NCBI GenBank assembly: GCA_002238485.1
Contig: MPMG01000001.1
Span: 620,001-684,000, forward strand
Reading direction: 5' to 3'
Length of the DNA stretch: 64,000 nucleotides
Source of the DNA: Chloroflexi bacterium bin20
Lineage (GTDB): Bacteria > Chloroflexota > Anaerolineae > Aggregatilineales > Phototrophicaceae
Positions 1 through 9,382 of this stretch are shown here, one piece after another. The stretch's first letter is position 1, and every line of letters begins with the position of its first letter. The position numbers and the translations under genes were made by a program. The notes beneath the pieces are model-generated. The model was given only the letters and a program-made list of their open reading frames with translations, searched no databases and had not been told where the DNA came from.

Positions 1-4
1 CCTC

Positions 5-277
5 ATGACATTGCCGGCGCCGCCGCTGCCCCTGCATGGCATTGTATACAGCTGCACGACTGTACGCGAGGCGCCCGGCGGCTTTGAGTCGCAAGCACCG
101 TACCAGATGGCCTTGGTTCAGTTGGAAGACGGCAGTTTGATCTGCGCGCAACTGACCGATTACGACGGCGAAGCGCAGATTGGCGATCCTGTCGAAATGG
201 TTACGCGCAAGCTGACCACCGATGGTGAGCAGGGCATGATCGTCTACGGCTACAAGTTCCGACCGCCTATAAAGTAG
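5..277 (+). CDS. DUF35 OB-fold protein, probably N-terminally cut by the window edge
   Basis: The visible 90 residues match the OB-fold half of the DUF35 family: a GIVYSCTTVREAPGGF strand, then APYQMALVQLEDG, ending in the typical YGYKFRPP. Full-length members carry a zinc ribbon with CxxC pairs before this fold. None is seen here and the frame is open to the window edge, so the ATG at 5 is probably an internal Met. In archaea and some bacteria these small proteins bridge acetoacetyl-CoA thiolase and HMG-CoA synthase in a channelling complex, and they usually lie next to those genes. Mevalonate genes are present further along, so the same job is plausible; that is inference. A hairpin terminator follows at 296-323. 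Confidence 0.75.
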   Translation: MTLPAPPLPLHGIVYSCTTVREAPGGFESQAPYQMALVQLEDGSLICAQLTDYDGEAQIGDPVEMVTRKLTTDGEQGMIVYGYKFRPPIK

Positions 278-295
278 CCGCCATGCAGAGACACG

Positions 296-323
296 AAAAA
301 AGAGCCACAAGATGCGGCTCTTT
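296..323 (-). terminator. Intrinsic terminator, usable from both sides
   Basis: The arms AAAGAGCC and GGCTCTTT pair around a 9-base loop. Read on the minus strand the stem is followed by six T, fitting the end of the ABC ATPase gene. On the plus strand it is followed by the T-rich tttcctttt, fitting the end of the DUF35 gene. It lies in the 71-base gap between two convergent genes. Confidence 0.8.
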
Positions 324-348
324 CCTTTTCTGCTATGTGTCGCTGCGC

Positions 349-1476
<1,128 letters not shown>

Positions 1477-1564
1477 AAGACCCTCCGTTTGATTTTCCGA
1501 TTACCAAACCTTGTTCAAACTGCACAAATGCCACACTTGACAGCGCGGTAAAGTTACACTGGAG

Positions 1565-1592
1565 AGTATAACGTGCTTTTCTGATAATGCAA
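1565..1592 (-). promoter_or_regulatory. Possible promoter of the ABC ATPase gene
   Basis: On the minus strand a TATACT -10 hexamer lies at 1565-1570 with a weak -35, TTGCAT, at 1587-1592 (16-base spacer), about 90 bases before the GTG start. The rest of the 186-base gap to cinA is AT-richer than the genes but shows no clear cinA promoter. Confidence 0.4.
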
Positions 1593-1662
1593 CAGATTCA
1601 TCAAATTGATTCTGCTTGATTTGGAAACTCACGTCCGATTCGCTCTATACGCAGAGGCTCAC

Positions 1663-2892
1663 ATGCCCGACAACACAAATGCAGAACTAATCGCCATCGG
1701 CACAGAATTGCTGCTGGGCGAAATCACCGACACGAACTCAGTATACCTTGCCCGCCAACTGCGCGACATCGGCATAAACCTGTTTTTGATGACGACCGTG
1801 GGCGACAACCTGACGCGCATCTCCACCGCCATTTCTGACGCATTGGACCGTGCCGAGATCGTCATTACCACCGGCGGCTTGGGTCCCACGGTCGATGATA
1901 TGACCCGGCAGGCCGTGGCGGACGCGGTTGGTGTGCCGTTGGTCTTCCACCAGTCGCTCTATGATGTCATCGCCGACCGTTTTCGCGGTTTTGGCAGCGC
2001 CATGACCGCCAATAACCGGCAGCAAGCCTGGTTGCCAGAAGCGGCGCTCTTGATAGAAAACCCGGTCGGCACTGCGCCGTCTTTCATTGTCGAATCGGCT
2101 CGGGGCGTGGTCATCAGCTTGCCCGGCGTCCCGCGCGAGATGAAGTACCTGATGCGCGAATCGGTCGTGCCTTGGCTGCTGCAGAAGTATCAGCTGGGTG
2201 TGATTGTGGCGCGCACCCTGCGCACCGCTGGCGTCGGTGAAAGCGCGCTAGACGACCAGATCGGCGCGGATCTGCTTTCCGAGCGCAATCCCAGCGTGGG
2301 CTTGGCAGCGCATCATGGCTGTGTGGATGTGCGCATCACTGCCAAAGCCGCCGATCGCGAAGCCGCGCAAGAGCTGCTGGACACGATGCAAGTCAGGCTG
2401 CACAGGCGCATCGGTCAGCACATCTTTGGCAGCGATGACGACACGTTGGAAGAAGTCGTTTGGCGACAGCTGGCGCAGCGGCAAGGCGTGGTGCATGTGC
2501 TTGAGGCGGGATTGCCCGGCGTGATCAGCGCGGGGTGGAAGAGCGCCAACAGCCGTCTCAACTTGCAGCAATTTGATAGTCCTGTCGATCTTTATGCGGC
2601 GCTGGCCCAAGACCCCCGCAGCATGAGCCTGGCGGAACTGGCAGTGGAAATCGCCCAACGTAGCCGTCAACAAATGGAAGCCGCCGCCAGCATCGTCGTC
2701 TTGTGCACGCCCGATCTCGACGAAAGCCCGGATATGGAACAGGGCAGCGCAGTCGCGGTCGCCACGGAAAAGTCGGTGCGTTTTCGTGCCTATGGATTCG
2801 GCGCGCGCAGCAGCCTGGCGCGGGAATGGATATCGCGTTGGGGCTTGGCAAACTTGTGGCGTCAGCTGAATGCAGAGCAGGCGGCGTCTTAG
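1663..2892 (+). CDS. cinA: CinA-like protein with a diverged C-terminal amidase domain
   Basis: The N-terminal 170 residues are a clear MoaB/MogA-type CinA domain ([18 protein letters not shown] near the start, then [14 protein letters not shown]). I start at ATG 1663 because AGAGG lies 5 bases upstream and the family begins there; an in-frame ATG exists at 1606. CinA proteins usually end in an NMN amidohydrolase (PncC) domain with an AESCTGG motif carrying the catalytic Ser. Here the equivalent stretch reads [13 protein letters not shown] and later family glycine motifs are not recognisable. The second domain is therefore probably inactive for NMN deamidation. The stop overlaps the lepA stop on the other strand by four bases. 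Confidence 0.88.
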   Translation: MPDNTNAELIAIGTELLLGEITDTNSVYLARQLRDIGINLFLMTTVGDNLTRISTAISDALDRAEIVITTGGLGPTVDDMTRQAVADAVGVPLVFHQSLYDVIADRFRGFGSAMTANNRQQAWLPEAALLIENPVGTAPSFIVESARGVVISLPGVPREMKYLMRESVVPWLLQKYQLGVIVARTLRTAGVGESALDDQIGADLLSERNPSVGLAAHHGCVDVRITAKAADREAAQELLDTMQVRLHRRIGQHIFGSDDDTLEEVVWRQLAQRQGVVHVLEAGLPGVISAGWKSANSRLNLQQFDSPVDLYAALAQDPRSMSLAELAVEIAQRSRQQMEAAASIVVLCTPDLDESPDMEQGSAVAVATEKSVRFRAYGFGARSSLAREWISRWGLANLWRQLNAEQAAS

Positions 2893-4688
2893 TCGTCCAG
2901 ACTGAGCAGAGCCATGAAGGCGTCTTGCGGCACTTCTACCGAGCCGATCATCTTCATGCGCTTCTTGCCTTTTTTCTGCCGTTCCAGCAGCTTGCGTTTG
3001 CGCGTCACATCGCCGCCATAGCATTTCGCCAGCACATCTTTGCGCAGCGCTTTGACATTGGCGCGAGAGATGACTCGCTTGCCGATAGCCGCCTGCACGG
3101 GCACAACAAACATCTGCCGCGGGATCAAGCCCTTCAGCCGGCTGACCAACCGTTGCCCGCGGTGGTAGGCGTCATCGCGGTGGCAAATCATCGCCAGTGC
3201 ATCCACCGGTTCTTCGTTGACCAGCACATCGACTTTGACTAGGTCGCCGACGCGGTAATCGTGAAATTGATAATCCAGGCTGGCATAGCCTTGCGTAACG
3301 CTCTTTAGCTTGTCATAAAAATCGATGATGATTTCGGACAACGGGATATCGAAGTGCAGAATCACCCGTGTGGCGTCCAGATATTCCGTGGTTTCATAGA
3401 TGCCGCGCTTTTTGATGACCAATTCCATCACCGCGCCGATGTAGCGCTGCGGCGAATAAATCTGAATCTTCATCCAGGGTTCATGAATCTCTTCGATGGC
3501 ATTCTCGTCTGGCAGCAGAGCGGGGCTGTCAATCAGCGTGATCTCGCCATTCTTCTGCAGCACGCGGTATTCGACGCTGGGCGCCGTGGCCAGGATGTCC
3601 AGGTCATATTCGCGTTCCAGGCGCTCTTGGATGATCTCCATGTGAAACAAACCCAGGAAACCAACCCGGAATCCGAAATTAAGCGCTTGTGATGTCTCGG
3701 GCTCGAAGACCAACGAGGCATCATTGAGCTGCAGCTTGTCCAGGGCATCGCGCAGGTCGGCATAGTCCTCGTTGTTGGTCGGATAGATGCCCGCGAAGAC
3801 CATCGGTTTGACTTGCTTGTAGCCGGGCAGGGGAGCTTGTGTGCCGCCCTTCGCCAGTGTGACGGTGTCGCCGACGCGGCATTCTTGCACCGTTTTCAAG
3901 CCCGTGGCGATATAACCGACCTCGCCCGCGCCCAGCCCGTCCACCGCACGCATGACGGGATCAAATACGCCGATTTCGACCGGTTCAAAACGCGCGCCAG
4001 TGGCATATAGCTGCAGCAGATCGCGCTTGCCCACGCTGCCATCCACTACGCGCACATAGGCGATCACGCCTTTGTAGGCATCATAATGCGAATCGAATAC
4101 CAGCGCGCGCAAAGCCTCGCCAGGATCGCATTGCGGCTGGGGCACCTCGGCGATGACTTTTTCCAAGACATCGGCGACGCCAAGCCCGTTCTTGGCGGAG
4201 ATCAGCGGCATGTCTGCGACTGGCGTGCCCAGCAGTTCTTCGACTTCGCGGGCAATTTCGGCTGGCTGCGCGGCGGGCAAGTCGATCTTGTTGATGACCG
4301 GGATGATCTCCAGGTCTTGTTCCAGCGCGAGGTAGACATTGGACAGAGTCTGCGCTTCGATGCCCTGGCTGGCGTCTACCACCAGCACAGCGCCTTCACA
4401 AGCTTGCAGGGCGCGGCTTACTTCGTAGGTGAAATCGACATGACCGGGCGTATCGATGAGGTTGACGGTATAGCCCAGCCCATCGCGCGCTTCATATTGC
4501 ATGCGCACTGCCGATGCCTTGATGGTGACGCCGCGCTCGCGTTCCAGCTGCATGCTGTCCAAGAGCTGTTCTTGCATATCGCGCTCGCTGACGGTGCGCG
4601 TCAATTCCAGCAGGCGGTCGGCCAATGTGCTCTTGCCATGGTCGACATGGGCGATGATGCAAAAGTTGCGAATGCGGTCAATTGCCAT
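2889..4688 (-). CDS. lepA: Elongation factor 4 (LepA), ribosome-associated GTPase
   Basis: The 599-residue product is normal length for LepA, a translation GTPase that acts on stalled or mis-translocated ribosomes and in initiation. G1 AHVDHGKST is at 13-21, the switch I region [10 protein letters not shown] near 49-58, G3 DTPGH at 79-83 and G4 NKID at 133-136. The C-terminal LepA-specific domain, with [18 protein letters not shown], is intact. I start at ATG 4688 (MAIDRIRNF) rather than the upstream in-frame ATG at 4742, because the family begins one or two residues before IRNF. It is the last gene of a minus-strand run that begins near 9.3 kb, separated from tlyA by 96 bases. Confidence 0.97.
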   Translation of the reverse strand: MAIDRIRNFCIIAHVDHGKSTLADRLLELTRTVSERDMQEQLLDSMQLERERGVTIKASAVRMQYEARDGLGYTVNLIDTPGHVDFTYEVSRALQACEGAVLVVDASQGIEAQTLSNVYLALEQDLEIIPVINKIDLPAAQPAEIAREVEELLGTPVADMPLISAKNGLGVADVLEKVIAEVPQPQCDPGEALRALVFDSHYDAYKGVIAYVRVVDGSVGKRDLLQLYATGARFEPVEIGVFDPVMRAVDGLGAGEVGYIATGLKTVQECRVGDTVTLAKGGTQAPLPGYKQVKPMVFAGIYPTNNEDYADLRDALDKLQLNDASLVFEPETSQALNFGFRVGFLGLFHMEIIQERLEREYDLDILATAPSVEYRVLQKNGEITLIDSPALLPDENAIEEIHEPWMKIQIYSPQRYIGAVMELVIKKRGIYETTEYLDATRVILHFDIPLSEIIIDFYDKLKSVTQGYASLDYQFHDYRVGDLVKVDVLVNEEPVDALAMICHRDDAYHRGQRLVSRLKGLIPRQMFVVPVQAAIGKRVISRANVKALRKDVLAKCYGGDVTRKRKLLERQKKGKKRMKMIGSVEVPQDAFMALLSLDD

Positions 4689-4784
4689 TGCGCCTCGCGC
4701 GGAGTCTTCCCATCTTTGTACCACAGGGCGGCCCCAGGGCACAGAGTTGGCTAAGCCCAGGGCAATCGTTTCAGATATCTCGAT

Positions 4785-5561
4785 CTAGGTTAGCATACGA
4801 ATGAGTTGCTCAAGGTCGGCTGAAAACGGACCCTCTGCCGTCCGCAGCCAGAGCAGGTATTCGACATTGCCTTTTGCGCCGGTGATCGGCGAGCGGATCA
4901 AGCTGGTGGGCGTCAATCCAACGTTGCTCGCGAATGACGCAACTTCGCTCAGCACGCGCCGATGCACGGACAGATCGCGCACGATGCCACCCTTGCCGAC
5001 ATCGTGTTTGCCCGCTTCGAATTGCGGTTTGACCAGTGCGATGACATCGGCGTCCGCCTGCAGCCAGCGCATCACAGCCGGCAGGATCAAGCGCAGCGAA
5101 ATGAAAGACACATCGATGACTGCCAAGCCGACCAGCTCGCCAAGCGACTGCAAATAGCGCGCATTGGTTTTTTCCAGCAAGCGCACCCGATCGTCCAAGC
5201 GCAGCCGATAGTCGATGATGCCGCTGCCCACATCAATGGCGTGCACTCGCGCCGCGCCATGCTGCAGCAGGCAGTCGGTGAAGCCGCCCGTGCTCGCGCC
5301 GACATCCGCGCATACTTTGCCTTTCACCAGCAGCGGAAAGGCACGCAGCGCCGCCTCCAGCTTATAGCCGCCGCGCCCAACATAGCGTGGTTTGTCTTTG
5401 AGCTTGATGGCCGCGCTGGCTGACACTTGCGCACCTGGCTTGTCGATCATCCGCCCGTCTACGCTGACTTCTGCTGCCATGATCATGGCTGCGGCTTTGC
5501 TGCGTGTATGTGCCAGCTGCCGTTCGACCAGCAGCTTGTCGAGGCGCAATTTGCCCGCCAT
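4785..5561 (-). CDS. tlyA: TlyA-type rRNA 2'-O-methyltransferase
   Basis: The 258-residue protein has an N-terminal S4 RNA-binding domain (LRLDKLLVERQLAHTRSKA, residues 5-23) and an FtsJ-like Rossmann methyltransferase domain with the SAM motif DVGASTGGFTDCLL near 91-104. TlyA enzymes methylate the ribose of cytidines in 16S and 23S rRNA, which affects capreomycin sensitivity; older annotations call them hemolysin A. The conserved VKPQFEAG and GxxGNVEYL motifs are present. Its ATG overlaps the stop of the upstream protease gene as TGATG, so translation is probably coupled. Confidence 0.95.
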   Translation of the reverse strand: MAGKLRLDKLLVERQLAHTRSKAAAMIMAAEVSVDGRMIDKPGAQVSASAAIKLKDKPRYVGRGGYKLEAALRAFPLLVKGKVCADVGASTGGFTDCLLQHGAARVHAIDVGSGIIDYRLRLDDRVRLLEKTNARYLQSLGELVGLAVIDVSFISLRLILPAVMRWLQADADVIALVKPQFEAGKHDVGKGGIVRDLSVHRRVLSEVASFASNVGLTPTSLIRSPITGAKGNVEYLLWLRTAEGPFSADLEQLIRMLT

Positions 5562-7780
5562 CAGCTGCCGCGCACCATTTCAATGCGGATATCGACAAAT
5601 GGCTGGTCTGCTTCGTATTTGAATTCGTCTGCAGCGTGCGGGATGTAGCCATCTGCTTCGATGACGACGCTGTAGAGCGTTTCAAAAGCAAGCGGACGCG
5701 CGAACTGGAATCTGCCTCTGCGGTCGGTCGTTGCCAGCGCCACAATCTGGTCTTCGCGCCATTCGAATTCGCTGGCGGCATAATCTTCGCTGATGAGCAC
5801 GATGGAAACGCCGGGGATGCCGCGCTGTGTGGCGGCGTCTATGACCGTGCCAGACAACACCGTACCTGAAAATTCGGCAAATCGATCCAGAGGCAGCTGT
5901 CCGATCCCGACAGTCGCCTCGGCTTCCGCCAGTCTCAAGTTGTTGATCAGCAGCTGGATTGTGTATTTTCCATCGGGCGGGTTAGCCAGCGAGACGGTGA
6001 AGTCCGACCCTGAATCGACCGCCTGCCAGGGACTGGATACCTGATAAAAAGCTTGGTCATCCACCAGCCAGCGCAATGTCCAGGGCGTTCCAGCGGCGAT
6101 GCGCTGCCAATCGAACAAGGCGTAAAGTGACGGCACTGCGCCGGGAAATCCGCTCGAGGCAAGGGACTGTCGGGCCGCCAGCGGATCGGCAGCGGCTGTA
6201 AAGCGCAGGTTTTCGAAAATCAAAGGCAGCGGTCCGCCTGGAACACCGGCCACAACAAAGTCGGATGTCGCCGAGAGCGCGCCGTCTATGTAGAGCTCGA
6301 GCCGATATTGCCCTGGCAGCAATCCGCCTTGCGGCGCGACGCTGATCGATTTGGAGCCGAAGTTGTCATCCGCCCAGGTGTCGTTGGTACGGGCTACTTC
6401 TGCGCCTTCATAGTACCAGATCGCCGACCAGGGCGTGCCCGCGCTCATATCGGCATACAGAAAGCGCGCCGATGCGATGGAGCCGATGGGCACAATCGAG
6501 CCATTGCCAACCAGCCGGCTTTCACGATCCAATGTGCCGAAGACGATGTTGCTGAAACGCGCGCGCGTTTCTGGAGCGCCGCCAATCACGATCTGCTGGC
6601 TGCCAGCGCTGGCGCCATCGACCAGCAGGTTGAAATCATAGGTGCCATTCGCCCAGGCTTGTTCGCGCGCGCCGATATGCCACAATCCGCGTTCGCCACC
6701 ACTCCAGCGCAAGGGAGGCAAGCTGAAGATGTTGTCCGGGATTCCATCGCGCGTAACCCGCAATTCGTAAATCGTCTCGGGCGTCATTTTGTCGAAGTCA
6801 AAAAACAAGTACAGGGCGCGCGTATTCGAAGGCAGCGAGCCAACCACAGTGGCAGGCAGGCCATCGACGACCGAGGGAGCAAAGAAAAGCCGCGAAATGC
6901 GGGGCGCTTGCTGTGGCAAAGGTGGGTCGACAGCTGCGGAGACCACCCCGACATCCAGCCCCAGCCGCGCGCCACGAATGACGCTCTGCACAAGATGAAC
7001 GGGACGGATCGCGCTGATGAATTCGCCAATCGGCACACAATGATCGTTGTTGTTGATCAGTTTGTCGCCATTGGTATCGCTGATGTAGCGACAACTGGCA
7101 GCGCTGCCAGCCAAGGGCGCATTGGTGGGAATGCCGATGAGACGCCCCGCTGTGTCGTATGCGCCGCCGCCGCTCATCGTTCCGGGCAGTTCGGCGCGCG
7201 TCTTGAACCAGGAGCGCCCACCCGCCAGTGGCTCGGCGATGAGAGCCGTGACAGTGCCTCGCGCCACACTGACCGTCTGGTCGCCCAGCTCGGGATAGCC
7301 CGCGACCAGCAAGTTGTCGTCTATGGCAGTAGTCGTGGAATCGCCAATCTCTACAAAAGGCAGCACGGGCAGCGAGTCGCTGGCGATGGGACGATTGTCC
7401 AGCTGTCGGGTGATGCGCAACAGCGCGATATTCAAGCCAGCTTCTGCGCCGGCGATCTCGGCGCGATACTTGGGAATAGGCGGTTCGTCCAAGTCGACAT
7501 TTAGCGCGACGATGATGGTATCGCCATCGCATTGGCGGCTGGGCAATACGCTGTGCGCATTGGTGATGATGAGGCCATCGGCGCTGATCAACGTGCCGCT
7601 GCTGATGCACTGTACGATCAGGTCGTTGTCAACGCTGCGCGCCTGAAATAAGAAGACAGTCGCCCGTTTGAGCCGGTCCAGATCGACTGTGCGCGCAGCT
7701 TGCGATTGCACAATTATCGCAGCCAACATACACAAGAGCATGGTGCAGAATGTGCGCTTCGACATCGACGCGGCAAGCAA
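5561..7780 (-). CDS. Secreted trypsin-fold (S1) protease with C-terminal beta domains
   Basis: The 739-residue product has a signal peptide (hydrophobic residues 13-28, QSQA cleavage region) and a chymotrypsin/HtrA-like domain at about 35-260. His76 lies in ITNAHSV and Ser203 in GTMSGGGAYD, but the catalytic Asp position reads GLNIALLRI, giving Asn117. Within the fold, residues 235-246 (DTNGDKLINNND) match a calcium-binding DxNxDxxxNxxD loop. About 400 residues of beta-rich repeats follow, and residues 640-735 resemble a carboxypeptidase-regulatory-like fold. The TTG at 7780 directly follows the upstream stop and has GGAG 6 bases before it; ATG 7765 is the alternative. Substrate unknown; activity is doubtful because of the Asn. 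Confidence 0.8.
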   Translation of the reverse strand: MLAASMSKRTFCTMLLCMLAAIIVQSQAARTVDLDRLKRATVFLFQARSVDNDLIVQCISSGTLISADGLIITNAHSVLPSRQCDGDTIIVALNVDLDEPPIPKYRAEIAGAEAGLNIALLRITRQLDNRPIASDSLPVLPFVEIGDSTTTAIDDNLLVAGYPELGDQTVSVARGTVTALIAEPLAGGRSWFKTRAELPGTMSGGGAYDTAGRLIGIPTNAPLAGSAASCRYISDTNGDKLINNNDHCVPIGEFISAIRPVHLVQSVIRGARLGLDVGVVSAAVDPPLPQQAPRISRLFFAPSVVDGLPATVVGSLPSNTRALYLFFDFDKMTPETIYELRVTRDGIPDNIFSLPPLRWSGGERGLWHIGAREQAWANGTYDFNLLVDGASAGSQQIVIGGAPETRARFSNIVFGTLDRESRLVGNGSIVPIGSIASARFLYADMSAGTPWSAIWYYEGAEVARTNDTWADDNFGSKSISVAPQGGLLPGQYRLELYIDGALSATSDFVVAGVPGGPLPLIFENLRFTAAADPLAARQSLASSGFPGAVPSLYALFDWQRIAAGTPWTLRWLVDDQAFYQVSSPWQAVDSGSDFTVSLANPPDGKYTIQLLINNLRLAEAEATVGIGQLPLDRFAEFSGTVLSGTVIDAATQRGIPGVSIVLISEDYAASEFEWREDQIVALATTDRRGRFQFARPLAFETLYSVVIEADGYIPHAADEFKYEADQPFVDIRIEMVRGS

Positions 7781-8380
7781 TCAGAACTCCAGATTCTCTA
7801 TGAACCAGCGCAGGGTCGAAACTTCGCGCTCGAAGATACGGCTGTCGGCGCGGAAGGAGACGATGACCCCTTGCCCGCGCCGCACTAACAGGATATCCAG
7901 ACCGCTGACGACGGTCGAAATCCCTTGCAAGAAGGGGCTTGCATCTCGCGCTACAAAAGAATAAGCCATTGATGAAGCCATGCTCTCGTCAGACAAGACA
8001 TACTCGTCATAACCGAGTATATGGTAATCGACAAGCGCTTGGGCGCGCGCCAGACTGAGCTGATCGAAAATGCTGCGGGCGCTGTTGTCCGCGCCGACCG
8101 CGACCGTGCTGACCTCGATCAGCGTTTGGAAGCCGGGGTATGACATGTCGCGCACGCGAAAGACGAAATCGCCCGACTCTTCCAAGAGCCAGCGCGCCGG
8201 ATGAACCGCCGTGATGCCTGCCTCATCATTCATATAGACACTGGCCTGGTTCAGCAGGTTGTCGCGCTGAACTATGCCGGCCAGAAGACCGACAGCGATC
8301 ACCAAATAGCTCAATGGAAGTGACCAGCGCTGCCGCTGCGTCAACTGCAAAGCTGGCGAACGTCGATCCTCACGCTCCAT
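7781..8380 (-). CDS. Membrane-anchored protein of unknown function
   Basis: From the ATG at 8380 the product is 199 residues: a short basic, polar N-terminus, one hydrophobic segment at about 21-38 (LSYLVIAVGLLAGIV), and an external domain of about 150 residues. The end (GQGVIVSFRADSRIF then STLRWFIENLEF) is reminiscent of DcrB/PsbP-like folds, but this is a weak resemblance. The start overlaps the end of the PrsW-like gene by 11 bases, and the stop abuts the protease start, so the three genes are tightly coupled. A longer in-frame ORF reaches 8512 but would lie deep inside the upstream gene. Confidence 0.75.
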   Translation of the reverse strand: MEREDRRSPALQLTQRQRWSLPLSYLVIAVGLLAGIVQRDNLLNQASVYMNDEAGITAVHPARWLLEESGDFVFRVRDMSYPGFQTLIEVSTVAVGADNSARSIFDQLSLARAQALVDYHILGYDEYVLSDESMASSMAYSFVARDASPFLQGISTVVSGLDILLVRRGQGVIVSFRADSRIFEREVSTLRWFIENLEF

Positions 8381-9278
8381 TGCTATTGCCTCGCCCAAGC
8401 GTCGTTTCGCGCTGTCGCCTTTCTGCACTGCTGTACAAGAAATACGTGCCAGCCAAGCTAAGCAACAGCACAGCCAGCAGAAAAGCGATGCCATACAGAG
8501 GTCGCGCCGCATTGCCCGCAGTGCCGAGCGGTCCGCTGGTTAGCCCTGGCACTTGCGGAGCGATTAGTCCAGTGGAGAGCGCCGCAACCACCAGGCTGAG
8601 CGGCAAAACGCTGGGGAAGGCGTTGGCAAAGTAACTGGCGACGATTCCCAGAGTCATCGCCATGCTGGACGCAAATTGTATGACTGTGTTGGAAAGCACC
8701 ACGATTGCAGCCAGCTCCCAGACCGGATCGAGCCGCCAGACGCTGACGAGATTGATGGTAAAGCTGTAGCCGACTGCCGCCGCCATGGCATAGGCGACCA
8801 CATCGCTGCGCGCGCGCAAGCCCTGGGGCAGCACCAGGAATCGCAAGACCAGAAACTTGATGCCGACATCAACAACGCCCGCTGTGACTGTGTATCCAAC
8901 GATGCGCTGAATCACCGATGCCAGCGGCAGCCATTGCTCTAGCTGGAAGAAATCATCAACCAGCGGCAGGCCAAATGCCGATGCGCACAATCCGCTCAAT
9001 ACCGCCACGCCAACCAGACTGCGCCGAGGCCGGTCAGAGCGACCCTCGGGCAGCGCCGAAAACAGCAGCCACAGCAGCAGCGGCAAAGGCGCCAGCGCCA
9101 GTGACAGCACGCGCCGAATTGTGCCCTCAAATTGCAGCGCCATCAGCTCCTGCGCCAGCACGATTGCCAGCGCAATCACAGACAGAATCCCGAGCTGCAC
9201 TGTTATCCGCCGCCAGACTGGCAACACAGCGAATGATTCGCTTTCAGGCGAGACCGCGACAGCCCGTGATGCCCGCAA
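8370..9278 (-). CDS. PrsW-like polytopic membrane protein lacking catalytic motifs
   Basis: The 302-residue protein has about eight hydrophobic segments and the layout of PrsW/CPBP-type intramembrane proteases. PrsW cleaves anti-sigma factors and shows EExxK, DGxxYG...GFxxxEN and a later His motif. Here the first aligns as DVGIK (137-141) and the second as DVVAYAMAAAVGYSFTIN (159-176), where the Glu before Asn is Ile. The His position in helix 7 appears to be Gln or Phe (NTVIQFASS). The fold seems kept and the active site lost. The TTG start at 9278 has GAGGGG 6-7 bases upstream. The assignment rests on motif spacing, so moderate certainty. Confidence 0.65.
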   Translation of the reverse strand: MRASRAVAVSPESESFAVLPVWRRITVQLGILSVIALAIVLAQELMALQFEGTIRRVLSLALAPLPLLLWLLFSALPEGRSDRPRRSLVGVAVLSGLCASAFGLPLVDDFFQLEQWLPLASVIQRIVGYTVTAGVVDVGIKFLVLRFLVLPQGLRARSDVVAYAMAAAVGYSFTINLVSVWRLDPVWELAAIVVLSNTVIQFASSMAMTLGIVASYFANAFPSVLPLSLVVAALSTGLIAPQVPGLTSGPLGTAGNAARPLYGIAFLLAVLLLSLAGTYFLYSSAERRQRETTLGRGNSNGA

Positions 9279-9308
9279 GCCATTCCCCTCTTCAGCAACC
9301 TATCATGA

Positions 9309-9330
9309 CACACATTATAATGGATGTGTG
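9309..9330. promoter_or_regulatory. Inverted repeat with overlapping divergent -10 hexamers
   Basis: CACACAT at 9309-9315 and ATGTGTG at 9324-9330 form a 7-base inverted repeat with an 8-base centre. The centre region includes the perfect palindrome CATTATAATG (9313-9322), which gives TATAAT on both strands (plus 9316-9321, minus 9314-9319). It sits between the divergent PrsW-like and oligopeptide-binding genes, 35-60 bases from each start. No good -35 is visible on either side, suggesting activator dependence or operator control. Confidence 0.5.
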
Positions 9331-9382
9331 GGCTATCCAAGAACGCAGGCTGGTTGGCTGGGCATCCCAACCGAAAGTTAAG

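Noticed and set aside
2248..3024. Minus-strand frame over the cinA end and lepA tail
   Set aside because: It crosses two clear genes and shows no family motifs.
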